Assembly (NCBI GenBank): GCA_017416485.1
Contig: JAFQCH010000009.1
Span: 17,654-81,653, forward strand
DNA: 64,000 nucleotides
Direction: 5' to 3'
Origin: Clostridia bacterium
Lineage (GTDB): Bacteria; Bacillota; Clostridia; Oscillospirales; Acutalibacteraceae
Shown here: positions 32,881 to 40,476 of the stretch, in pieces
Layout of the letters: the number at the start of each line of letters is the position of its first letter
Position numbering within the stretch: position 1 is the first letter of the stretch
Notes under the pieces: model-generated
What the model was told of the DNA's origin: nothing
Seen by the model: only the letters and a program-made list of their open reading frames with translations
Database searches by the model: none
Program-made: the position numbers and the translations under genes

Positions 32881-33845
32881 TTCTGCATTTCCTCTTTCAC
32901 ACGGTCATACAAGGTCGGGATGGTCACAAGATGGTCGCCGACAAAGTGCCATCCCATGCCGCCTTTGCAGGTGGGACGGTTAACGATGTTTTTGCGGGGA
33001 CGGTAGTAATAATTCGGGTCTTCATAGCCGATCTTGCAACGGTAGTTACCCAAATTTACAAGGTCGAAGTTTGCGGTGGTGATATGGAAGGTCGGATAGC
33101 CGAGGTTTCTTGCGATGGAAAGGGTCTTTAGGAACACTTCGGGGCCGATGACGGACGAACCGAAATTCAGGAACACACCGCCGTCGAGCTGGGCGACGGA
33201 ATATGCCATGCGTTTAAAATCCACACCGCTGCACGCACCGATTGCCGCCATGTCACAGGTGGGATGCTGATGGATGATGTCCGTACCGAGGGCAATGGCA
33301 TAGGTGGCGGGGATGTCGAGTTTATAGGCATTCCACAGAATGCAGTCCTCACGGTTGGGGAATTTTTCCGGGTGGATGTCAATGTAATAGCCGAGCGCTT
33401 CGCCGTAGCCCATGCCGTGTGCAGCACCGTATTGAATTGCTTCGTTCATCCATGCGCCCGTTTCTTCCCACATACCGAACGAGCCATCCTCAATGGCGGT
33501 GGGTACATCTTCGCTCGTTCCGCCGAGGTAAGCAAGCTCAAAATCATGGATGCTGGTTGCACCGTTGGCGGCAATGTGGGTGATGATGCCCGTTTTCATC
33601 AGTTCAATGATGTAACGGCTCAGGTGATTTTTGACCACGTGCGCACCCATGCTCCAGATGACGGGACGGTCATTTTTGCGGGCTTTCACAATGCGGTCAA
33701 TCAGTTCATCAAAACCGTCCGCCGTATAGACTTCATGCGGTGTCACACCCGGCACCATCAGTTTTTCGATGGTGACAAGGTTGATTCTGTTCTGTGCGGA
33801 ATAGGTGGTAATGCCCGAAAAATCAAGGCTTTGTTCTTTTCTCAT
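32877..33845 (-). CDS. Deoxyhypusine synthase-like family protein, function unknown
   Basis: 322 residues, no signal peptide; AAGGGAGAAAAATAAA precedes ATG. The middle (GVTPHEVYTADGFDELIDRI, HVVKNHLSRYIIELMKTGII, THIAANGATSIHDFELAYLG) and GGTSEDVPTAIEDGSFGMWE resemble the NAD-binding Rossmann-like core of the deoxyhypusine synthase superfamily, including the Gly-rich and E-D motifs. In some bacteria such proteins sit beside heptose/sugar-nucleotide genes, as I remember, and here it is fused in operon with a PfkB kinase. Bacteria lack eIF5A, so the true deoxyhypusine reaction is unlikely; an amine or sugar-linked NAD reaction is possible. Family assignment is moderate, function unknown. Confidence 0.6.
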   Translation of the reverse strand: MRKEQSLDFSGITTYSAQNRINLVTIEKLMVPGVTPHEVYTADGFDELIDRIVKARKNDRPVIWSMGAHVVKNHLSRYIIELMKTGIITHIAANGATSIHDFELAYLGGTSEDVPTAIEDGSFGMWEETGAWMNEAIQYGAAHGMGYGEALGYYIDIHPEKFPNREDCILWNAYKLDIPATYAIALGTDIIHQHPTCDMAAIGACSGVDFKRMAYSVAQLDGGVFLNFGSSVIGPEVFLKTLSIARNLGYPTFHITTANFDLVNLGNYRCKIGYEDPNYYYRPRKNIVNRPTCKGGMGWHFVGDHLVTIPTLYDRVKEEMQK

Positions 33846-33859
33846 TTTATTTTTCTCCC

Positions 33860-34582
33860 TTAAAATTCAACATTGACAAGCAGTGCCGAAGCGGCGATGC
33901 AATACTGTGCAAGGTAGTAGGTCGTGTGGTTGGTGATAATATCAACAGGACGGTTTTTCCCCGTACCGAAATAAGTGCCCGACAGAATCAGGTCGGAAAC
34001 AATGAACAAGCCGCCGCCAACGGTCATCAGCAGAATACCTGCATTACCGTGACCGTCAAACAGAGCCGTATTCAGGCACAGTGCAAACATGGAAACGAGG
34101 ATCGCACCGTAAACCAAGGTGATGGCCTTGAATTTACCGTAATGCATCTTGGTCGGTTTTTCGAGCACAAACAGAACTATGACCGTTGCAACTGCCGAAA
34201 CAGCAGCAAAAACCGCGGCCAACGGATGCACAATGCCGTGTTTGTATAAGACGGCCGCGAAATAGAAAAAGTGACCGAACATAAACACAAAAAAGCCCGA
34301 GAAGGTCCAGAAGTCGCTGTCCTGCGTGTAAATATATTTAAAGTCAAGCCAGATGTCGCCCAAAAGTCCTAAAACAAGACCGCCTGCAAGCAGAGCCGTG
34401 TATTTCCAATCGGCATTTTCGCCTGCGGCAAGCGTTGCCGTCATAAGGGTCAGCAAAAAGAAAACACTGACAATGGATTTCACAAAAACTGCCTTTTTGC
34501 GGTCACCGTTAACACGAAGATGCAAAAACACACCAAGCAGAATCATACCGATTGCAATGCAAGCAAAAAACAAATATAGCAT
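33860..34582 (-). CDS. YhhN/TMEM86-like membrane protein (lysoplasmalogenase family)
   Basis: 240 residues from the ATG at 34582, preceded by AAAGAGGGG; the open frame upstream is not needed. Some eight hydrophobic segments cover the chain. Conserved polar spots of the family lie in helices: LGLLGDIWLDFKY (Asp pair), FVFMFGHFFYFAAV (Gly-His) and GGGLFIVSDLILS (Ser-Asp). Homologues cleave the vinyl-ether bond of lysoplasmalogens; Clostridia do contain plasmalogens, so the activity is plausible. Precedes the DHS-like/kinase pair by 14 nt, probably the same operon. Confidence 0.85.
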   Translation of the reverse strand: MLYLFFACIAIGMILLGVFLHLRVNGDRKKAVFVKSIVSVFFLLTLMTATLAAGENADWKYTALLAGGLVLGLLGDIWLDFKYIYTQDSDFWTFSGFFVFMFGHFFYFAAVLYKHGIVHPLAAVFAAVSAVATVIVLFVLEKPTKMHYGKFKAITLVYGAILVSMFALCLNTALFDGHGNAGILLMTVGGGLFIVSDLILSGTYFGTGKNRPVDIITNHTTYYLAQYCIAASALLVNVEF

Positions 34583-34711
34583 AAAAAATCCCCTCTTTCT
34601 CTCAATCACCCTTATTTTAATTACTTTGCATAAAAATGTCAATGATTATTGCAAAATCATGTTGCTTATGCTAAACTATTTTTAAAACGACAGGAATTGA
34701 GGTGCTTTTTT

Positions 34712-35482
34712 ATGAAAGTGATGAGTTTCAACATTCTCTGCGGCGGTAAGGATCAACGAGCCTGGCCTGCAAGAAAAGACATGGTAACGGACACCATCCG
34801 CAAAGAACTGCCCGATACCTTCGGCGTGCAGGAAGCACATTACGACTGGATGCAGGCACTTTCGTCTGCATTGCCCGAATACAACTTTGTCGGTGTGGGC
34901 AGGGATGACGGCGACAAAGCAGGTGAATTCAGTGCGGTTTTTTATAAAAAAGATGCCTATAACCTGCTCGACAGCGGAACATTCTGGCTGAGCGAAACAC
35001 CCGACAAACCCGGCAAAGGCTGGGATGCCGCCTGCGTGCGTGTATGCTCCTGGGCAAAACTCGAAAACAAAGAAAACGGCAAAGTGTTTGTGCATTTCAA
35101 CACGCACCTTGACCATGTGGGGCTTGTTGCCATGCAGAAAGGCGCCGAGCTTGTGACCAAAAAAGCGGCGGAAATCTGCCCCGATGCCCCTGCATTTTTC
35201 ACGGGCGACTTCAATGTCACACCCGACAGTGCACCCTATGCCACGGTGATTGCAAACGGATTCAAGGATTCCCGCTTGCTTGCCCCCGTGACCGACAACG
35301 GCCCGACCTTCCATGCGGATGTGTTTGAGGAAGGCACACGAAAACAGCATCACTGCATCATTGACTATTGCTTTGTAAAAGGCGATATTGAAGTAAAATC
35401 CTATAAGGTCATCCGCGACCTTTATGACGGCAATCTCTATCCCTCCGACCACTATCCCGTGGTGGCGGAGATTGAGTTCTGA
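34712..35482 (+). CDS. Endonuclease/exonuclease/phosphatase family protein
   Basis: 256 residues from ATG 34712, with AATTGAGGTG before it. No signal peptide, so cytoplasmic. Motifs of the EEP fold: MSFNILCGG, DTFGVQEAHYDWM (catalytic Glu), FVHFNTHLDHVG, PAFFTGDFNVTPD (Asp-Asn) and the terminal YPSDHYPVVAEIEF (Ser-Asp-His). The C-terminal IDYCFVKGDIEV is typical for small sugar-phosphate or nucleic-acid phosphodiesterases of gut bacteria. Substrate not determinable. Single gene; the toxin-antitoxin-like islet follows it. Confidence 0.88.
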   Translation: MKVMSFNILCGGKDQRAWPARKDMVTDTIRKELPDTFGVQEAHYDWMQALSSALPEYNFVGVGRDDGDKAGEFSAVFYKKDAYNLLDSGTFWLSETPDKPGKGWDAACVRVCSWAKLENKENGKVFVHFNTHLDHVGLVAMQKGAELVTKKAAEICPDAPAFFTGDFNVTPDSAPYATVIANGFKDSRLLAPVTDNGPTFHADVFEEGTRKQHHCIIDYCFVKGDIEVKSYKVIRDLYDGNLYPSDHYPVVAEIEF

Positions 35483-35494
35483 GTAACATAATAG

Positions 35495-35522
35495 TTGACA
35501 ATTCGACAAAACAGAATATAAT
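35495..35522 (+). promoter_or_regulatory. Promoter of the toxin-like small gene
   Basis: TTGACA (35495-35500), 16-nt spacer, TATAAT (35517-35522). The transcript would start near 35529 with GTGGAAACCCA, the same sequence that begins the opposing RNA. Confidence 0.8.
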
Positions 35523-35528
35523 ATAACT

Positions 35529-35692
35529 TGTGGAAACCCACTGCTTACTGCTGATTTTTATCCATTTTTGTAAGTAGCGGGCGGTTAAAAAAGACGGTTG
35601 CCTCCTGGTCCTGCGGAACGCAGCGGGAGGTGTATTCGCTTCCGTAGGTGGATTTGATTTCCGAAAAATCTTACCAAAGGGGGTGATACATA
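35529..35692 (+). promoter_or_regulatory. Structured leader of the toxin-like mRNA
   Basis: About 160 nt of untranslated leader. CTGCG-GAA-CGCAG sits within CCTCC...GGGAGG (35601-35630), and the CCTCC could alternatively pair with the strong ribosome site AAAGGGGGTGAT (35676-35687). Long leaders that hide the ribosome site are typical of type I toxin mRNAs. Pairing is my reading, not computed. Confidence 0.5.
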
Positions 35693-35791
35693 ATGACTTT
35701 TTCTATGTTCGTTGGTATTTGCTCAATTGTAAGTACGGTCGTTGCTGTAGTTACTTTTATTCTGAATGTTTACGACAGAAAAAGAAAATGA
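35693..35791 (+). CDS. 32-residue membrane peptide, putative type I toxin (holin-like)
   Basis: 32 residues: MTFSMFVGICSIVSTVVAVV followed by TFILNVYDRKRK. One transmembrane helix (residues about 3-25) and a positively charged tail, the layout of TxpA/BsrG/Fst-like type I toxins that depolarise the membrane. The ribosome site AAAGGGGGTGAT is nearly a perfect complement of the 16S 3' end, also characteristic of this class. A consensus promoter lies 170 nt upstream, and an opposing promoter with a terminator produces an RNA antisense to the gene's 3' end. I know of no exact family match; similarity is by architecture. Confidence 0.65.
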   Translation: MTFSMFVGICSIVSTVVAVVTFILNVYDRKRK

Positions 35792-35881
35792 GCCGTCTGT
35801 TGCAGAGACGACTCATTAACCTGAAGTAACTGCTTCATTTCGTTGATTTGTAAATCTGTGGCAACCGTCTTGGGTTTCCAC
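35776..35881 (-). ncRNA. Putative antisense antitoxin RNA
   Basis: A perfect-consensus promoter on the minus strand fires toward the toxin gene. The RNA would start near 35881 (GTGGAAACCCAAGACGGTTG) and end at the hairpin ATGAG-x-CGTCT/AGACG-x-CTCAT (35788-35816) followed by TTTTCTTTTT on that strand, about 105 nt. It overlaps the toxin mRNA 3' region including the last codons, as the RatA antitoxin overlaps txpA. Confidence 0.6.
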
Positions 35882-35887
35882 ACTTTT

Positions 35888-35916
35888 ATTATACGCGTTA
35901 TTTTACTTTTTGTCAA
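35888..35916 (-). promoter_or_regulatory. Promoter of the antisense RNA
   Basis: TTGACA (35916-35911), 17-nt spacer, TATAAT (35893-35888), stronger than the toxin promoter because of ideal spacing, as expected for an antitoxin RNA in excess. Confidence 0.8.
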
Positions 35917-35946
35917 CTATAATATGAATATCGGGATGTGAAAAAT

Positions 35947-36951
35947 ATGAAAATCGTTCATCCGCTTTTGATCGAACAACAAAAAGCAGCCGCCATGCAG
36001 CCGAAGCTGCGTTACGATGGAACAACGGATTTTGCAATCTGGCAAAAGCAGGGCAAGGAAAAGTTAGCTGAACTTCTCGGCATGCACAATATGCAAAAAT
36101 GCGATCCGCTGTTTGACAAGGAATACGAAACCGAAGAAAACGGGGTCAAAGAAATCCGTTTTACATTCCAGAGTGAAGAGGGCTATTTTGTGCCCTGCCA
36201 CCTGGTGTACCCTGCCGATGCAAAAGAACCTCTGCCGTTGATGGTCTGCCTGCAGGGACATTCCACGGGCATGCACAATTCATTGGGCAGACCGAAATTT
36301 GAAGGTGATGCCGAAAGCATCGGCCCGAATGTGCGGGACTTCTGCGTGCAAGCGGTCAAGCGCGGCTTTGCGGCTGTTGCCCTTGAACAGCGCTGTTTCG
36401 GCGAATGCGGCGGCACACCGAAGCCCGATTGTTATGCCACCGCCATGGTTGCCATCTGCAACGGCAGAACGCTCATCGGGGAACGCGTGTGGGATGTCAG
36501 CCGTCTGCTGGACACGGTGGAAGAACAATTCCCCTTTATTGACAAAAACCGTTTTTACTGCATGGGCAATTCCGGCGGCGGCACGGCAACGATCTATTCG
36601 ACCGTGCTGGAAGATCGCATCAAGGCCGCGATTCCCTCATGTGCGATCTGCACGTATTCCGCTTCCATTCTTGCGATGTATCACTGCTCTTGCAACTACA
36701 TTCCGCAGATTACACAGTGGTTTGACATGGGCGATCTGTGCGGACTTTGTGCACCGCGTCCGCTTCTTGTTGTGAACGGCAGTGAGGACAATATCTTCCC
36801 CATTGACGGCGCAAAGCAATGCGTTGCACTCGCAAAGGATTTATACAAATCTGCAGGGGCAGAACAGAATGTGCAGCACTGCATCGGCAACGGCGGACAC
36901 CGCTATTATGCACAAGAAGCATGGCCGATGTTTATGACCATGCTTCAATAA
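35947..36951 (+). CDS. Alpha/beta-hydrolase of the acetyl-xylan-esterase/dienelactone-hydrolase type
   Basis: 334 residues from ATG 35947; a GTG nine bases upstream is in frame and cannot be excluded. No signal peptide. Conserved features: LMVCLQGHSTGMHNSLGR (oxyanion region), AVALEQRCFGECGG, the nucleophile elbow CMGNSGGGTATIYS, the acid in VVNGSEDNIFPIDGA and the histidine in GNGGHRYYAQ. The pattern, with a long N-terminal cap, is that of AXE1/CE7-like and DUF-type cytoplasmic acyl esterases of gut Firmicutes that deacetylate imported oligosaccharides. Next to sulfatase and fucosidase genes it could take part in glycan breakdown. Confidence 0.82.
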   Translation: MKIVHPLLIEQQKAAAMQPKLRYDGTTDFAIWQKQGKEKLAELLGMHNMQKCDPLFDKEYETEENGVKEIRFTFQSEEGYFVPCHLVYPADAKEPLPLMVCLQGHSTGMHNSLGRPKFEGDAESIGPNVRDFCVQAVKRGFAAVALEQRCFGECGGTPKPDCYATAMVAICNGRTLIGERVWDVSRLLDTVEEQFPFIDKNRFYCMGNSGGGTATIYSTVLEDRIKAAIPSCAICTYSASILAMYHCSCNYIPQITQWFDMGDLCGLCAPRPLLVVNGSEDNIFPIDGAKQCVALAKDLYKSAGAEQNVQHCIGNGGHRYYAQEAWPMFMTMLQ

Positions 36952-36967
36952 CAGATTTTTATTTGTA

Positions 36968-38062
36968 TTACATCGGTTTCTGCTCGTTGATAAATACCCT
37001 GAACAACGGCAGGCACGCATTGAAAAAGCGTTTATAGGCTTTGCAATAATCCTCACTTTGCTGCGTGCGTTTGCAACCGCCTGCTCTGCACATGGGATAG
37101 ACATTACATTTTTTACAGCGATCGGGCACTTTCAGACTTTCTCTTATAAAAAGTCTGGCAGTGTCCGATTTTTCCATTGCAGAAAAGTCGGTTTCTTTTA
37201 TATTGCCTAAAAAATACTCATCCGTGCAATAGAAATCGCAAGGATAGATATTGCCGTTGGCTTCGGAAACAAACTGATGCGAACAATGCCCTTTGATGCC
37301 GCACTGCTCGGTGGGATGACCGAGATACAGCCGCACCCAGTTATCAAACTGACGAATGCTCATGTAATCATGCCGCACATAGTCCTTGACATAAAGATTG
37401 AACACCTTGATAAGAAAATCCGCATACTGCTCGGCAGTCATATACAGCTCACTTTGTTCTGCCGAATCAAAGGGACGCAGACACGGAATGAACTGCAGAT
37501 AGCGGAAACCCTTGGAACGGAAATATTTGTAAATCCGTTCGCCGTTGTCGGCACAAAAGCCGGTTAAAACGGTGAGAATATTGAACTCAACTTTGTGTTT
37601 TTTGAGCAGCTCGGCGGTGGTGATGATTTTATAAAATGCGTTCTGGCCGTCGGGCCGTTTGCGGAATTTGTTGCCGTCAAAATCGCCGTCGAGTGAAAGA
37701 CCGACCAGGAAATTGTTTTCACGCAGGAAAGAAGCCCATTCGCCGTCAATCACCGTGCCGTTGGTCTGCATGCCGTAATAAATCTTGCTTTTTTTGATGT
37801 TCAGGCGGTTGACGGTTTCGGTAAAAAAGCGGAAGAAATCAAGCCCTGCCAACGTCGGCTCACCGCCCTGAAAAGCAAAGGCAACACTCTCTCCTGCGGC
37901 ATAGTCAAGGGCTTTCTGAATGAGAACTTCTGCCGTGTCCTTTTGCATGATGCCGAAGCCGAGATGTTCACGGTGCTCGGAAACATCACGGTAAAAGCAG
38001 TATTCACACGAAAGGTTGCACAGCGAAGAAGCGGGTTTGATCATCAATGACAAAGGGGGCAT
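36968..38062 (-). CDS. Anaerobic sulfatase-maturating enzyme (radical SAM/SPASM)
   Basis: 364 residues from the ATG at 38062, with TTGGAGAAG before it. Radical-SAM motif Cys15-x3-Cys19-x2-Cys22 (SLCNLSCEYCFY), then FAFQGGEPTLAGLDFFRFF and GMQTNGTVIDGEWASFL. SPASM-type auxiliary cluster cysteines occur in CGIKGHCSHQFV, GNIYPCDFYC and CKKCNVYPMCRAGGCKRT. These are the features of anSME, which oxidises a Cys or Ser in sulfatases to formylglycine without oxygen. Its likely substrate is the Cys-type sulfatase 0.3 kb upstream on the same strand. The two are separated by a family A repeat and a terminator, so they are probably transcribed separately. Confidence 0.93.
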   Translation of the reverse strand: MPPLSLMIKPASSLCNLSCEYCFYRDVSEHREHLGFGIMQKDTAEVLIQKALDYAAGESVAFAFQGGEPTLAGLDFFRFFTETVNRLNIKKSKIYYGMQTNGTVIDGEWASFLRENNFLVGLSLDGDFDGNKFRKRPDGQNAFYKIITTAELLKKHKVEFNILTVLTGFCADNGERIYKYFRSKGFRYLQFIPCLRPFDSAEQSELYMTAEQYADFLIKVFNLYVKDYVRHDYMSIRQFDNWVRLYLGHPTEQCGIKGHCSHQFVSEANGNIYPCDFYCTDEYFLGNIKETDFSAMEKSDTARLFIRESLKVPDRCKKCNVYPMCRAGGCKRTQQSEDYCKAYKRFFNACLPLFRVFINEQKPM

Positions 38063-38087
38063 ATGACTTCTCCAATCTGAATGTGGT

Positions 38088-38105
38088 AAATTACGGTTTA
38101 TCGGG
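38088..38105. repeat. Fragment matching a terminal repeat of family B
   Basis: AAATTACGGTTTATCGGG matches 18 nt of the right inverted terminus of the element at 48838-49096. It abuts the family A element on its left side. Confidence 0.45.
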
Positions 38106-38115
38106 CTGTTGCCCT

Positions 38116-38365
38116 GAATGCAAAATGCAAAATTCAAAATGCAAAATTATCGGAATGGAGTTGCCATTATAGAAAATAAAATTATTCGTTTTGTGGTTTC
38201 AAATTTTTATTTGAACTTATTTTTAATATCTGATTTTAAACAAGACGAAAGATGAATGTTCAAATAATTACAATTTTCATTTTTATTGCAAATTTCTGTA
38301 TGCTCTATAATCGGAGCGATAGCGACCCGATAATTTTGCATTTTGCATTCCTGCATTTTGCATTT
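38116..38365. repeat. Family A intergenic element, copy 1 (MITE-like)
   Basis: About 250 bp with terminal inverted repeats GAATGCAAAATGCAAAAT and TGCATTTTGCATTT. It shares GGAATGG-GTTGCCAT-ATAGAA near the left end and TTGCAAATTTCTGTATGCTC plus TATAATCGGAGCGA near the right end with the copy at 45462-45710, while the centre has diverged. No open frame of note; it fills the gap between the maturase and the sulfatase. Confidence 0.75.
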
Positions 38366-38396
38366 AACAAAGGGGCTGCTTTTTTACAGCCCCTTA
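38366..38396 (-). terminator. Intrinsic terminator of the sulfatase gene
   Basis: AAGGGGCTG / CAGCCCCTT stem (38370-38395), followed on the minus strand by TTGTT. Confidence 0.7.
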
Positions 38397-38402
38397 TATA
38401 AG

Positions 38403-40421
38403 TTATTCTGCAATGATACCGCGGCGGTTGTTTTTGAAATTGTCGGTGATTTCGTGGAGCTTTTCCTTGAACTGTTCGGCAACTTCGGGATAAACCGAAG
38501 TACGGTTGTAATTTTCTGCATAGTCATCGGTCAGAATATGCAGCCAATTTTTGCGGTTTTTGTCCCAGAATGCGGAGTTGTCATTCTGAATCTTTTCAAA
38601 ATACTTGAATGTGAGATACTCATTTTCTGCGAGCACGGCATGGTCATAATCGGGATACATAGCCTTGATTTCGCTTGTGGGCACGGTATACTGCACAGCC
38701 TTGACAACTTCGCGTTTCATGTGCAGAATGGGATGTTCTTCGGTGTGAAGCACGGTATCATCCTTAAGAAGCTGTGCCATGGAAACACCGTCAATTTCAC
38801 GGTCGGCAGGCAGGTAGTTTGCCGTGCCGCCGTTGCCCGTGATGCCGCAAAGTTCAACCAGTGTCGGGAACAGGTCCACAAGCACCGCAGAGCTGTTACG
38901 CTCGGTACCGATTTCACCCAAAGCCCCGTTTGCATTGTCCCAACGGATCATGAACGGCACTTTCTGTCCGCCTTCGTAGGCAAGATACTTACCGCCGCGA
39001 AGATCTGCAACCGAGCCTTCGAGCGCGGGGCCGTTGTCGCTTGTGAAGACGATGATGGTGTTTTCAAGCACACCTGCTTTTTCCATGGTGTCAAACAGCA
39101 GACCGAGGTAATGGTCAAATTCCGTCACGCAGTCAACGTATGTACCCATGCCCGTGGTGCCGTCAAAATCGTCACCCGCAAAGATGGGTGCATGCGGCCA
39201 CGGCGTTGCATAGTAAGCGAAGAACGGGGTGTCGCTTTCTGCCTGTTCTTTGACCCATGCGTTGATTTCTTCATGGATCCATGCGGAAGCCTGACTCTGA
39301 TCCTTGAGTTCGTTCGTGCCGTGCACGATTTCCCATTCGCCGTTTTCTTCTTTCACATGGTAGAACGGACGCATATCATTGACATGATGACTGCCGTAGA
39401 AATAATCAAAGCCCTGATTGGTGGGCAGATATTCGCCGTAATCGCCCAGATGCCACTTGCCGAAGCAGCCCGTGGCATAGCCTGCGGCCTTGAATGTTTC
39501 TGCCATGGTGATTTCGTCACCGAGCATACCGTCGGCATTGTTCCCCATTTCAATGGAATTGAAAATACGGGTCTGTGCAAAGGGAGCAAGCGTATCAACA
39601 GTGGGATAAATAACATTATCGGCATAACCTCTGTAGGGATATCTGCCTGTGAGTGCCGCAAAACGGGCAGGCGAGCAGACGGAATAAGCGGAATAGAAAT
39701 TGGTCAGATTCAAGCCGTTTTCACCGATGGAATCGATGTTGGGGGTGTCATAAATCGCGCCGTTGAGCGAAACGTCACCGTAGCCGAGGTCGTCCATCAT
39801 AACAAACAAGACATTGGGAGAATCCGCATTTGCTTTCTTGTCAACACCGCTGAGGTAATCGTCATGTCCGTCCCACAAGCGTTTTGTGTTGGGCTTGGAA
39901 CGAAGATTCATAAACAGCACATAATAAACGCTTGTTCCGAGCAGAAGCACACACAGCACCCCTGCCAGCGCCTGCTTGAGGCTGTTTTTATTGAAATTCT
40001 TTTTTGCTACGAAGAACAAGCCCCAAAGGGAAAGACCTGTCGGCAGAACAAGCAGAATATTGCCGAGCAAACGGGTGAAGAAGTTACCTTCTCCCGTAAA
40101 AAGCGGATGTTCGGCGGATGCAAAACCGGCAAGACCCGATGTAAAAGCACCGAAGCCTGCATCTGCACCGAAGATGACATAATACACAACCACACCGATG
40201 CTTGCCGCCGCATAAGCGAAGACCATCGGAGCATATACCTTTTTCTTAAAAATAAGACTCAAAGTGATGAGTGCCGCCATGATGCAGTTGAATGCCACAC
40301 AAACAACAGCAATGATGTTGAGTCTGCCGATCCACAATGCGAGTGCCAGTGCAATGCCGACACACATGAGAATCAGCGGAAATACTTTTTTGCCGGTGTC
40401 AAGTTCAATTTTCTTTTTCAT
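38403..40421 (-). CDS. Membrane-anchored type I sulfatase (Cys-type)
   Basis: 672 residues; AGGAGGGTGTG precedes ATG. Residues 1-172 contain about five hydrophobic segments (VFPLILMCVGIALALALWIG and others), an unusual membrane module; most sulfatases have only a signal peptide. The extracytoplasmic sulfatase domain starts near 200 (PNVLFVMMDDLGYGDVSLNG, metal-binding Asp pair). The activation motif Cys249-Ser-Pro-Ala-Arg253 followed by ALTGRYPYRG is the site oxidised to formylglycine by the maturase encoded next door. Further motifs: GKWHLGDYGEYLP, FFAYYATPWPHAP and IVFTSDNGPALEG. It should remove sulfate from glycans such as mucin or sulfated fucans outside the cell. Confidence 0.9.
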   Translation of the reverse strand: MKKKIELDTGKKVFPLILMCVGIALALALWIGRLNIIAVVCVAFNCIMAALITLSLIFKKKVYAPMVFAYAAASIGVVVYYVIFGADAGFGAFTSGLAGFASAEHPLFTGEGNFFTRLLGNILLVLPTGLSLWGLFFVAKKNFNKNSLKQALAGVLCVLLLGTSVYYVLFMNLRSKPNTKRLWDGHDDYLSGVDKKANADSPNVLFVMMDDLGYGDVSLNGAIYDTPNIDSIGENGLNLTNFYSAYSVCSPARFAALTGRYPYRGYADNVIYPTVDTLAPFAQTRIFNSIEMGNNADGMLGDEITMAETFKAAGYATGCFGKWHLGDYGEYLPTNQGFDYFYGSHHVNDMRPFYHVKEENGEWEIVHGTNELKDQSQASAWIHEEINAWVKEQAESDTPFFAYYATPWPHAPIFAGDDFDGTTGMGTYVDCVTEFDHYLGLLFDTMEKAGVLENTIIVFTSDNGPALEGSVADLRGGKYLAYEGGQKVPFMIRWDNANGALGEIGTERNSSAVLVDLFPTLVELCGITGNGGTANYLPADREIDGVSMAQLLKDDTVLHTEEHPILHMKREVVKAVQYTVPTSEIKAMYPDYDHAVLAENEYLTFKYFEKIQNDNSAFWDKNRKNWLHILTDDYAENYNRTSVYPEVAEQFKEKLHEITDNFKNNRRGIIAE

Positions 40422-40446
40422 TTACACACCCTCCTGTTCTGTAAAC

Positions 40447-40474
40447 ATTATATTATATTTACGAATTTTGTCAA
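40447..40474 (-). promoter_or_regulatory. Promoter of the sulfatase gene with a possible operator
   Basis: TTGACA (40474-40469), 16-nt spacer, TATAAT (40452-40447) on the minus strand. A GTAAA...TTTAC inverted repeat (40441-40462) overlaps the -10 region and could bind a regulator. Confidence 0.6.
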
Positions 40475-40476
40475 GG

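Noticed and set aside
35821..35850. Plus-strand hairpin GAAG/CTTC as the toxin mRNA terminator
   Set aside because: The stem is only 4 bp and the T-run is broken; I cannot support it as a terminator.
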